From: Candidatus Woesearchaeota archaeon | GTDB taxonomy: Archaea; Nanobdellota; Nanobdellia; Woesearchaeales; GW2011-AR9 | Reading direction: 5' to 3' | DNA: 32,690 bases | Assembly: GCA_013331635.1 (NCBI GenBank) | Contig: DUFZ01000026.1 | Location: 1-32,690 of the forward strand | Shown here: piece by piece, positions 1 through 7,000 of the stretch | How the letters are laid out: each line of letters begins with the position of its first letter | Position numbering within the stretch: the first letter of the stretch is position 1 | Notes under the pieces: model-generated | Seen by the model: only the letters and a program-made list of their open reading frames with translations | Database searches by the model: none | What the model was told of the DNA's origin: nothing | Position numbers and translations under genes: made by a program

Positions 1-173
1 GTCCTAAATGTAGGTTAGCAGCTTCTCAAATGGCGTGACATTTGACGGAGAATGTCAGTCTTCCATTACTCAAAGCGAAGGCGAGAAGCTGCTAACCTCA
101 TGAAAATCAGGGATTTTCAGGATGCCAAAAATGCAGGGCATTTTTTAGCACGAACAAAAGTGAGATTTAGGAC
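1..173. repeat. Nested inverted-repeat element (MITE-like or structured RNA)
   Basis: The ends are a 9-bp inverted repeat, GTCCTAAAT (1-9) and its complement (165-173). Inside lies a perfect 16-bp inverted repeat (12-27 with 83-98) enclosing a smaller hairpin (36-42 with 51-57). Two tandem 8-bp-stem hairpins follow, 101-108/112-119 and 127-134/138-145, both with the 3-nt loop AGG. No ORF fits. Matching termini around palindromes suggest a miniature transposable element; a folded non-coding RNA is the alternative. Any left-hand target duplication would lie outside the window, so insertion cannot be shown here. Confidence 0.6.
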
Positions 174-193
174 AGAGCCTCAAAAAAGACAAA

Positions 194-202
194 ATTTATA
201 GA
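194..202 (+). promoter_or_regulatory. TATA box of the first envelope gene
   Basis: The sequence ATTTATAGA sits about 24 nt before the ATG at 225. This is the normal archaeal spacing for a leaderless transcript. No Shine-Dalgarno motif precedes the ATG. Confidence 0.5.
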
Positions 203-224
203 GCAGAACTTTATTATAGGTAAA

Positions 225-1979
225 ATGAAGGTGCAAAAGAGGCTCATCATAGGTGCGGCGCTGGCATTGATTGTTATTAATCTCATTTCTACCTTTCTGA
301 TGCTTCAGCAGACAGCTACTTTAACCGTTCCGCTTACCGGCAAAGCTTCTTCTTCCGGCGAGGTTCAATTATGCATTAATAGGCCACCAAGTATTACTGC
401 AATTGCTGATCAAACCGGTACGGAAGGAACAGCTTTTACCTTGCAGGTGACTGCAACTGAGCCTGACGGGCAAACGCTGACGTATTATGATAACACCTCT
501 TTATTTGCGATAGATCAAACGGGGCTCATTAGTTTTACACCCTCGTTTGACAGCGCCGGAACCTATTCCATTCTCATTACAGTTCAGGATTCTGGCTGTG
601 TGCAGTTCAACGCTAGCGATGACTTTCTATTGACTATCGCAGAAGGGACTCCACCGGCAGAAGAAGGCCCCGCAGGTGGAGGAGGAGGGGGCGGAGGAGG
701 AGGCATTAGCATCCCGCCTAAGGATATTGGCTCTCTGGAATCTATTACCGGAACACAGAGGTCAAGTGCACGTGAAGGACAAATAATTATATTCACCTAT
801 AAAGGAATCACTCATACCATTCACTTGGACAAACTCGGTGTAGATTCAGCGAGGATTACGGTTGCTTCCCTTCCTCAAACGGTTACCTTGCTTCAGGGGG
901 AATATGAAGAATTTGATTTGGATGAGGACAAAGTAGCTGATGTTCGCATCCAGCTAGATTTGATACAAGACAAGCAAGCTTATTTCCTCATTAGCTACCT
1001 AAGAGAAAGCTTTTACATCAGTGATGAAATACTGAAAGTAAATGTACGAAAGTCAGAGCTTCTGGAAAAAAAAGTGACTGTTACCAATGACGGACAGATA
1101 AATCTTGATCTTCGGATTGAGAACCCTATGGAGAACTTGCTTACTATCACTCCCTCTTTATTTACTTTATCAAAAGAACTGAATGAGCTATTATCATTCA
1201 CCTTTAACCCTTCCAAAGATGCCATACCTGATGTCTATTCCAGAACTATTACTTTTACGGGAACTCAAGGATTACGGCTCCACAACGAATATATGGTCGT
1301 CGTGCTGGAAGTAGAAACGGATAAAGTTTTGTTTGATGGAAATATCGATCTTACTAAAGAGTCTTACTTTCCTGGGGAAGAGATGGCCGCAACGGTGAGC
1401 ATCTTTAATTTAGGTAAAGAATCTTCTGCGAACTTAACTTTGATGTATGATATTACCGATTTACAGGGTAAGCAATGGTATACTTTGGAAGAAGCAATTA
1501 CCTTAGAACAGCAAGCTTCTTTTTCGAAAGTCATTCCTCTGCCACCAGATATACTTCCGGGGCAATATGTGCTCGCATTGAAAATACCCTACCAGGATTC
1601 CTTTGCCACCAGCACTGAACTTTTTACCGTAGAAGCGCCTGCGCCGGCAGCACCTCGCCCATCTGCCTTAGCTGGCCTTGCGGCCAGAATAGCTGGAAAA
1701 CCAGTCTTTGTATTAGCAGTCCCTGCGATGCTGATGCTCATTGTTGGCATTGTAATAATATTAGTTCATCTTCATAAGAGAAGTCGCCGCCTGGAAAAAA
1801 CGCATGCTACCATTAAGCAGAAAGCCATAGAATCTAAAGTTCAGGATATCCATGATGCCAGCCGGCTTCAGCAGAAACTTAACCTGCTGACAGAAAGCTA
1901 CCACAAAGGTTATATAAAAGAAGAAACCTACCTGGAAACCAAGGCAAAAATAGAAAAATTGCTTCAAAAAAGAGGGTAA
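225..1979 (+). CDS. Membrane-anchored surface protein with Ig/cadherin-like domains
   Basis: A 584-residue envelope protein of unknown specific role. Residues about 8-28 form a signal anchor. Residues about 52-138 resemble a cadherin-like/putative-Ig repeat (NRPPSITAIADQTGTEGT start, then a D-x-G-rich beta pattern). Ten consecutive glycines (151-160) act as a linker. Two further beta-rich segments follow, the last (about 365-475) resembling CARDB-type extracellular modules with PGE and NLG motifs. A second membrane segment lies at about 493-517, followed by a basic cytoplasmic helical tail with a SHOCT-like KGYIKEETY motif. Most of the chain should therefore be outside the cell. It is followed after 9 nt by a coiled-coil gene, probably in the same operon. 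Domain assignments come from pattern reading. Confidence 0.8.
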   Translation: MKVQKRLIIGAALALIVINLISTFLMLQQTATLTVPLTGKASSSGEVQLCINRPPSITAIADQTGTEGTAFTLQVTATEPDGQTLTYYDNTSLFAIDQTGLISFTPSFDSAGTYSILITVQDSGCVQFNASDDFLLTIAEGTPPAEEGPAGGGGGGGGGGISIPPKDIGSLESITGTQRSSAREGQIIIFTYKGITHTIHLDKLGVDSARITVASLPQTVTLLQGEYEEFDLDEDKVADVRIQLDLIQDKQAYFLISYLRESFYISDEILKVNVRKSELLEKKVTVTNDGQINLDLRIENPMENLLTITPSLFTLSKELNELLSFTFNPSKDAIPDVYSRTITFTGTQGLRLHNEYMVVVLEVETDKVLFDGNIDLTKESYFPGEEMAATVSIFNLGKESSANLTLMYDITDLQGKQWYTLEEAITLEQQASFSKVIPLPPDILPGQYVLALKIPYQDSFATSTELFTVEAPAPAAPRPSALAGLAARIAGKPVFVLAVPAMLMLIVGIVIILVHLHKRSRRLEKTHATIKQKAIESKVQDIHDASRLQQKLNLLTESYHKGYIKEETYLETKAKIEKLLQKRG

Positions 1980-1988
1980 ACCTGTAAA

Positions 1989-2492
1989 ATGCTTGAATTT
2001 TTAAATATCCAAAAGCTTTATAAAAGGCTACATACTACTTCAGATAAGGCATTGGTAAAGAAAATTAAGAGAAAGACCAACAATAATGGTGATGGTATGG
2101 ACGAAAAACCCTTTGCGGAGAAGCTCCTTTCTGAAGATTTAAATAATGAAAAGAATGTTCCGGCTGCTAAGTCCGAGAAGACTATCTCTGCTCCCGTGAA
2201 GAAGCTAAAAAAAGAAAAAGATTTGCTCAAAGATGCTTTGCAGGACTTAGAAAGCGAATTACAGTCATTACGTACGGTGCGCGCTCAAATGGAGCGAAAA
2301 ATCAAGTCGGCATCCCGGGAATTAGGCAACACTCAACGGCAGGAATTAGAGTTACAGGGAAAAATCGGCGCGTTAAAACAGAAAGAAAATCTCTTAGTGA
2401 AGAAGTCTGTTGCCACCAAGGAAAAGCTTGATGCTTTAATCAAAAAGATGGAAAAAATCAAAACAGTAGAGCGCCAGCTCCAGGACATGTGA
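1989..2492 (+). CDS. Cytoplasmic coiled-coil protein
   Basis: 167 residues, no signal peptide or membrane segment. The first third is basic and low in complexity. Residues about 68-165 have heptad-like Leu/Lys/Glu spacing typical of a long coiled coil. The gene starts 9 nt after the preceding surface-protein gene, so the two are probably co-transcribed. The partner's cytoplasmic tail is also helical, so an interaction is possible but is inference. An in-frame ATG at 2097 (MDEKPFAEK) is an alternative start. I do not recognise a family. Confidence 0.65.
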   Translation: MLEFLNIQKLYKRLHTTSDKALVKKIKRKTNNNGDGMDEKPFAEKLLSEDLNNEKNVPAAKSEKTISAPVKKLKKEKDLLKDALQDLESELQSLRTVRAQMERKIKSASRELGNTQRQELELQGKIGALKQKENLLVKKSVATKEKLDALIKKMEKIKTVERQLQDM

Positions 2493-2513
2493 ATGGCGTA
2501 AATGAGCTAAATT

Positions 2514-2951
2514 CTATTCTTTAAAACAGAAGATAACTTGGCCGGAATAATTTCCATCCGGTGCGCTTCGGGGAACGTTCGCTTCAAGATAAACTTCTTT
2601 GGTTTCCTGGGCTTTTAGGTCAAATTCAGCTGGATTGATGCGCACCCAGGTTTCAAAATCACCATCCATGCTTACCGTTACATGGGCATCCTGATCATGC
2701 TGAACCTCAACTTTGCGACTCGACATTATATTTGGAGAAACTGCTCCAAAATTAAGATGGTCAGTATTAGTGTTAAAACCAAGCAAGGGGCGTTTTCCGG
2801 CATCTTTGACCTGGATGGAAGCAGGAATACTCTGCATTGCTGAACAGGATGATTGGAGATACGCAGCCCAGCTTATGACTATGACCACCAGCATTATAAT
2901 CACTAACACGATGGCCAAGAACAACTTAGGCTTATAATAGTTAGAAGTCAT
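2514..2951 (-). CDS. Small membrane-anchored beta-rich protein
   Basis: 145 residues from the ATG at 2951, which follows a GAGGAAAG-like ribosome binding site; an upstream ATG at 3008 would extend it deep into the preceding gene. One N-terminal membrane segment (about 10-33) is followed by a roughly 110-residue domain with the pattern of an immunoglobulin-like or NEW/CARDB beta sandwich (VYLEANVPRSAPDGNYSG, typical of 'P...dG.Y.G' surface modules). It overlaps the end of the next surface gene by 11 nt, so they are translationally coupled. The product probably faces outward. Specific function unknown. Confidence 0.7.
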   Translation of the reverse strand: MTSNYYKPKLFLAIVLVIIMLVVIVISWAAYLQSSCSAMQSIPASIQVKDAGKRPLLGFNTNTDHLNFGAVSPNIMSSRKVEVQHDQDAHVTVSMDGDFETWVRINPAEFDLKAQETKEVYLEANVPRSAPDGNYSGQVIFCFKE

Positions 2952-4116
2952 CTTCTTTCCTCGTTCCCAGATTATGACAATAATTTTGTTTAAATAAGTA
3001 GATGGCAATAACTACCACAAAGAGCAATCCAACTATCAGCGCTGGAATGAAACTAAAGCTCTTGGCTTCTTCGATTTGCTGCTGGATCAGAACCGGTTCC
3101 GCTAAAACAACGGGGGCTTTAGTAACTACCAGCTGAAAAGGAAACTCTTTCGATTCTCCTTCATAAAATAAGTGTATCACCCCGGGATAAATTCCTGGTT
3201 CCTGATCTACTTTCATAATCCCTTTCAACTGCTGGGAGGCCCAAGGCTCGAGATCCAGGCTGGGGGTTTGCAACAATTCCTGATTATTAACCATGACTTT
3301 AGCATAGACATGACGAAGCGAGTTGCCCCAGTTGTTACGCACCTGTACGGCAAATTCAGCATATCCCTGCTCGACTTCTGAGGTATAATTTTCCAGAATG
3401 ACATCCATATTGCCAATAAGGAAAGTGGTATTAGCCTTCTTGGATTGTCCGTCATAAAAAACCACAGCGTTGGCAGAATAACGGCCGGTAGGCAAGGAAC
3501 TGGAATTAAAAGAAGAAGTCAAGGTCATTCCTTTCAGACCTTCTAAGGGCTTTTCTTCCGTAATTACTCTTCCAATTTGCTTATTCTCAGCATCATAGAG
3601 GGTAATATCACCGTATATTTTATCAATATTGGGATAGCCCATACTGTTGACCGAAAGATAGAGCGTAAGCTTACTTCCTTGGTTGATGTTGGGGATGGAA
3701 AGAACAGGATTAATGTCTTTTTGGAAGGAATACACAATGACTTCAAAGGATTTGGAAGCACTGATTACTGCACTTATGCCATTTTCTATTTTCTCAGGCA
3801 CTTCCCTCACGGTTAGACCAATATTATAATTGCCGGGAGGAATTTGGTTCTCTGCAGAAAAATTAATAGTAAAAGTAAATTGGTTATTTTTAACTTCACT
3901 GATGGTTATATGCTTAAAAACACCCCCATCAACCAATACTTCTATGGGGAAATCCGTACCACTAACAGAAAAATCAGCAGAGAGGGTAGTACCAGGTAAA
4001 TATGTAATTGGGCTTATTTTTTTTCCAACTAAGGATAAACCTGCTGTAAAAGGAAGAATCAGCAAGACCAAAGTTAATACTACTAGAGGAAAATTTCTTT
4101 TCATCCACCAATCCAC
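2941..4116 (-). CDS. Secreted, C-terminally membrane-anchored protein
   Basis: 391 residues. A clear signal peptide (about 8-27: basic start, then VVLTLVLLILPF) precedes about 310 residues of repeated beta-sandwich-like segments with 'PGNYN', 'PTGRYS' and 'EPGIYPG' turns, as in tandem CARDB/NEW-type extracellular domains. A single membrane helix lies near 355-375, and the tail is short and charged. It overlaps the following small anchored gene by 11 nt. The architecture mirrors that of the large protein on the opposite strand. No enzymatic motif is visible; a scaffold or adhesion role is inference. Confidence 0.75.
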   Translation of the reverse strand: MDWWMKRNFPLVVLTLVLLILPFTAGLSLVGKKISPITYLPGTTLSADFSVSGTDFPIEVLVDGGVFKHITISEVKNNQFTFTINFSAENQIPPGNYNIGLTVREVPEKIENGISAVISASKSFEVIVYSFQKDINPVLSIPNINQGSKLTLYLSVNSMGYPNIDKIYGDITLYDAENKQIGRVITEEKPLEGLKGMTLTSSFNSSSLPTGRYSANAVVFYDGQSKKANTTFLIGNMDVILENYTSEVEQGYAEFAVQVRNNWGNSLRHVYAKVMVNNQELLQTPSLDLEPWASQQLKGIMKVDQEPGIYPGVIHLFYEGESKEFPFQLVVTKAPVVLAEPVLIQQQIEEAKSFSFIPALIVGLLFVVVIAIYLFKQNYCHNLGTRKEDDF

Positions 4117-4140
4117 CTTATTCTGAGAACCACTTGCGGT

Positions 4141-5031
4141 TTACCCGGGAGCTGTGGCATTAAACGTTAATCTAAATGAACTTTGAACACTGGTAGCAGG
4201 AGCATCCCAGGGGATAGTAACATTAATATCTATTACACCCGCATCTTTATTACCATCAGCCATTAATGGTTGATGGGTATAATTCCCACAGAGCCAGTGG
4301 CCCCTAGCACTCAACGAAACATAATGACCCTCAAACCCACTACCGTTCACATATTGATCTGTGCTACCTGTATAATCGCTACTATTAGTAATATTCCAAC
4401 TACTATCGCGATAATAACTCCCGCCCCCAGTGCAGGAAAGAGTAGCATCTGCGGCACCGTTTTCACCACTTTGGGCAGCAACTGAATTGGACGTCGCTTT
4501 GATGGATACACCACCCATAGTCCTATTGAGGGTACCACCAATGAACCGCGCATGAGTGCAGTTTCCACTACAGGTGTATCCTACTGAAATATTAATGTTT
4601 CCGGTATTTTCCAGTAAAAAACCTAAATTGCCAGGGCCTGTAAATCCTACTATATCAGAAAATCTACAGCAAAGACCGCCCTGCGTACCATCCTCATGGT
4701 TAGTTGCTTGACTTCCATTTCCAGCAGAGTGAGCACTAGAATAAATAGAACCATTGTAACCGTTGCTATCCATTAAACAGAAAAGGCAGCTGTTATTTAA
4801 TGCTCCCGTTCCAAAATTAATAGTTGTTCCATTAGAAAGGCTGAATGAAACAACGGAAGATATAGTTATGTTGACTTCACCATAATTTTGGCTAACAGGT
4901 GCCCCCGTTAGTGCATCAAAAACTGTTCCCAATTGATTTAGTTTGCTGATGCTGACAGTAGTGCCAACCAAGGTAATAACCATGGCAATCAATAATAAAG
5001 TGACAATCGTTTTATTGGAAACATCTTTCAT
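4141..5031 (-). CDS. Cysteine-rich surface protein with SNKT-type N-terminal anchor
   Basis: 296 residues. The N-terminus is short and polar, then VSNKTIVTLLLIAMVITLVG forms a membrane anchor (about 5-28). The ectodomain has at least ten cysteines in pairs (CLFC, CC, CSGNC and others) and many N-x-S/T sequons, which suggests a disulphide-stabilised, N-glycosylated extracellular domain. It begins directly after the stop of the preceding gene (TAA then ATG), so they form an operon. The anchor resembles that of the neighbour, and a pilin-like or S-layer-associated role is conceivable. No known family recognised. Confidence 0.7.
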   Translation of the reverse strand: MKDVSNKTIVTLLLIAMVITLVGTTVSISKLNQLGTVFDALTGAPVSQNYGEVNITISSVVSFSLSNGTTINFGTGALNNSCLFCLMDSNGYNGSIYSSAHSAGNGSQATNHEDGTQGGLCCRFSDIVGFTGPGNLGFLLENTGNINISVGYTCSGNCTHARFIGGTLNRTMGGVSIKATSNSVAAQSGENGAADATLSCTGGGSYYRDSSWNITNSSDYTGSTDQYVNGSGFEGHYVSLSARGHWLCGNYTHQPLMADGNKDAGVIDINVTIPWDAPATSVQSSFRLTFNATAPG

Positions 5032-5322
5032 TTAGTTCACCCTGGTTACATTAATAATTTTTATTCCTACCACACCGGAGGTAGGGGTATGAATGGGGGC
5101 TTCAGAAAAACCAGCTCCATTAGGCAAGGGAGTACGGGAGATAGTGCTTTGAGTATTTTTTAGTACCTGCAGATATAAGATGATACTGCTGACGCTTACC
5201 AGTATAACCAGCACTAAAACGATGAGGACGGTTTTGTTGGAAATGTCGGCTGAATTTGCGGGGGATTTTTGAGAAGCTCGTTGAGAAATTTTGGATAATC
5301 CTATTTTTCTTTTCTTAGTCAT
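5032..5322 (-). CDS. Small SNKT-type anchored membrane protein
   Basis: 96 residues. A basic 26-residue leader precedes DISNKTVLIVLVLVILVSVS, a membrane helix whose start matches the anchor of the next gene (VSNKTIVTLLLIAMVITLVG). Only about 45 residues lie beyond the helix. It is the first gene of a minus-strand envelope operon that runs to 2514. It may be a minor component of the same surface assembly. The leader plus hydrophobic helix loosely resembles a class III (pilin-type) signal, but no clear prepilin peptidase site is visible. Confidence 0.65.
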   Translation of the reverse strand: MTKKRKIGLSKISQRASQKSPANSADISNKTVLIVLVLVILVSVSSIILYLQVLKNTQSTISRTPLPNGAGFSEAPIHTPTSGVVGIKIINVTRVN

Positions 5323-5386
5323 AATACTACACCTTGTTCCCCGCTTTTAGTTGTTCTATACTATTGTTCACTGATAGAGGGAAGTA

Positions 5387-5396
5387 GTATTTAAAC
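5387..5396 (-). promoter_or_regulatory. TATA box of the minus-strand envelope operon
   Basis: On the minus strand this reads GTTTAAATAC, about 65 nt before the ATG at 5322. A leader of about 40 nt would result, unlike the leaderless genes elsewhere in the window. Confidence 0.4.
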
Positions 5397-5426
5397 ATTT
5401 GTTTTCACCCAAGGGTACTAATTATA

Positions 5427-5458
5427 GTTAAAATTATTAATGGTTAAAATTATTAATG
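5427..5458 (+). repeat. Perfect tandem 16-bp duplication across a start codon
   Basis: GTTAAAATTATTAATG occurs twice in a row (5427-5442 and 5443-5458). The first copy supplies the ATG at 5440 and the second encodes the first residues of the 111-residue protein. A second ATG (5456) is out of frame, so the duplication shifts which ATG is in frame. Confidence 0.85.
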
Positions 5459-5775
5459 GTCAAAATACTGCAAAGAGTTATAAAACCACGCACTTTTCAA
5501 ATGGTCCTATGATTCCTCTCTTTACCTTAGGCAAATGTAAAACTAAAGCTGGTTACACTGCCAAGCTGTTAAAGTCTGGAAAATTAAACCTAACGAAGGT
5601 TCAACAAGAGTTTGAGGTAATCCTCCAAACCCCCATTGTCCTGGTCATTCGCATCGAGCAAGTGGAAATCATTGTCCACCAATACGCAGAATTGTTTTTT
5701 AAGAATTGCGCTGATGTAGCGCTAATGGAAAAACTGGCCGCAAAAGTGTATAAGGTTGGTTTGGAAAAAGTTTAG
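5440..5775 (+). CDS. Hypothetical protein, alpha/beta
   Basis: 111 residues, soluble, Lys-rich, with alternating beta (QTPIVLVIRI, VEIIVHQYAELFF) and helical (LMEKLAAKVYKVGLEK) segments in the C-terminal half. I do not recognise the family. A weak AT-rich TATA-like stretch lies near 5419-5428. It ends 11 nt before the 3' end of the oppositely oriented tRNA-Asn gene. The start codon lies within a tandem 16-bp duplication. Confidence 0.55.
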   Translation: MVKIINGQNTAKSYKTTHFSNGPMIPLFTLGKCKTKAGYTAKLLKSGKLNLTKVQQEFEVILQTPIVLVIRIEQVEIIVHQYAELFFKNCADVALMEKLAAKVYKVGLEKV

Positions 5776-5786
5776 GAAAAATAAAA

Positions 5787-5860
5787 CGCCCCAGGTCAGA
5801 TTTGAACTGACGATCTGATGGTTAACAGCCATCCGCTCTAGGCCGCTGAGCCACTGGGGC
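5787..5860 (-). tRNA. tRNA-Asn (anticodon GTT)
   Basis: Read on the minus strand, the 7-bp acceptor stem GCCCCAG/CTGGGGC closes a full cloverleaf with discriminator G (5787). The anticodon loop CTGTTAA contains GTT. The T arm GTCAG-TTCAAAT-CTGAC is canonical. The tRNA is 74 nt without an encoded CCA and has no intron. The palindromic TATA box at 5887-5894 lies about 27 nt upstream of the mature 5' end. Confidence 0.96.
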
Positions 5861-5886
5861 ACTCTTGTTCATCGTAAGCCAAATTA

Positions 5887-5894
5887 TTTATAAA
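5887..5894. promoter_or_regulatory. Palindromic TATA box shared by tRNA-Asn and phosphoesterase
   Basis: TTTATAAA is its own reverse complement. It lies 27 nt from the 5' end of tRNA-Asn on the minus strand and 24 nt from the ATG at 5918 on the plus strand. Both distances are right for TBP/TFB-directed initiation, so one box could serve both directions. No other TATA-like sequence lies in the gap. Confidence 0.65.
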
Positions 5895-5917
5895 GATTTC
5901 TGCTCAGTATCGATAGC

Positions 5918-6622
5918 ATGGAAATAAGCAAGGGAATTCATATCATCGAAACGGCGCTCTGGCTGGCAAAACCGAAAGCACTCTTACTCAATGATCTTCA
6001 TCTGGGATATGAAGAAGCCTTGCATCGCCGGGGTGTTTTAGTGCCAAAATATCAATTGCAGGAAATACTGATTACCTTAGAGAGAATTCTTCAGGAAGTA
6101 AAGCCTGAAAAAGTTGTCATCAATGGTGATCTCAAGCATGAATTTGGAACCGCGCTTCGGCAGGAGTGGAAAGAGGTGCTGGCCTGGCTGGATTTCCTGT
6201 TGAAGAGAGTGAAAGAAGTTATTATCATCAAAGGGAATCATGACCCGCTCTTGGGACCAATTGCTCTTCAACGCGGTATCAGTATTGTATCGGAGTATCG
6301 TATTGGAGATACTTTAATAGTCCATGGGGATAAACTGGTACGTACCGGAGCGGGAAGAATCATCATCGGGCATGAACATCCTGCGGTTACTATCCGGGAA
6401 GGGAGCAAACGGGAAAAATGCAAGTGCTTCCTGAAAGGAAAATGGAAAGGAAAAGAATTGATCGCCGTTCCCAGTTTCAATCCTCTGCTGGAGGGGACGG
6501 ATATCTTGAAAGAACAGGTGCTCAGCCCTTTTCTAGGGAATATTAAGAATTTTGAAGTGTACGTGGTTCATGGACAAGAAGTGTTTGATTTTGGAAAAGT
6601 GAGAGATATACCAACAAAGTAA
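5918..6622 (+). CDS. Archaeal ICC-like metallophosphoesterase (SbcD/Mre11-related)
   Basis: 234 residues. All calcineurin-like metal-binding motifs are present in order: D26-x-H28 (LNDLHLG), G70-D71 (NGDLKH), G106-N107-H108-D109, H136 (HGD) and G151-H152-E153-H154. The size and the opening 'LNDLHLG' match the archaeal family of putative SbcD/Mre11-related phosphoesterases (COG1407 type), which is thought to act on nucleic acid substrates but is poorly characterised. It is probably transcribed leaderless from the palindromic TATA box shared with tRNA-Asn. It converges on the next gene. Confidence 0.88.
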   Translation: MEISKGIHIIETALWLAKPKALLLNDLHLGYEEALHRRGVLVPKYQLQEILITLERILQEVKPEKVVINGDLKHEFGTALRQEWKEVLAWLDFLLKRVKEVIIIKGNHDPLLGPIALQRGISIVSEYRIGDTLIVHGDKLVRTGAGRIIIGHEHPAVTIREGSKREKCKCFLKGKWKGKELIAVPSFNPLLEGTDILKEQVLSPFLGNIKNFEVYVVHGQEVFDFGKVRDIPTK

Positions 6623-6646
6623 AAAAGAGGAGTGGCCTCTATGGAC

Positions 6647-6964
6647 CTACTTTGCACGTGCTTTTTGATTATATCCCTTCTGTTTCTGCTGATGGAATTC
6701 ACAAAAGACTAAATGAGGGACTACGGGCTTATGGCAGCGAACACAGATGCCGGCTTTCTTCCGTTCGCTATAACTGGTGCGACGTTCCTGGTTCAATCGG
6801 CGGCTATTCTGGTGATAAAATTTGAGAAAGCGATTGGGATATTCAGAATCTTTTAGAGGAAGGGGCTGTTTTTTGGAGAGAGCATTGGTTTCTTCCGGGG
6901 ATTTTTTTCTTTCAAATACCTGTTTCTTTTTCTCTTTTAATTTAGTAAGCCATTCTTTAAACAT
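6647..6964 (-). CDS. Small basic protein with a zinc-binding-like motif
   Basis: 105 residues, strongly basic with no membrane segment. Near the C-terminus CVRCHKPVVPHLVFCEFH gives C-x2-C ... C-x3-H spacing, suggesting one zinc-binding knuckle, and is followed by a Lys/Gln-rich tail. The charge suggests nucleic acid or ribosome binding (inference). An AGGTGAT ribosome binding site precedes the ATG at 6964, a good match to an archaeal anti-Shine-Dalgarno. I do not recognise the family. Confidence 0.65.
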   Translation of the reverse strand: MFKEWLTKLKEKKKQVFERKKSPEETNALSKKQPLPLKDSEYPNRFLKFYHQNSRRLNQERRTSYSERKKAGICVRCHKPVVPHLVFCEFHQQKQKGYNQKARAK

Positions 6965-7000
6965 GGAATCACCTTTTATGAATTGATATGTGCTTTCTAT

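Noticed and set aside
1-173. Known structured RNA such as RNase P RNA, SRP RNA or a C/D box RNA
   Set aside because: No conserved core motifs of RNase P or SRP RNA and no clear box C/D pair; left as an inverted-repeat element.
584-796. Minus-strand ORF with a poly-proline tract
   Set aside because: It is the complement of the glycine-codon run in the surface-protein gene; it has no promoter and no family match.
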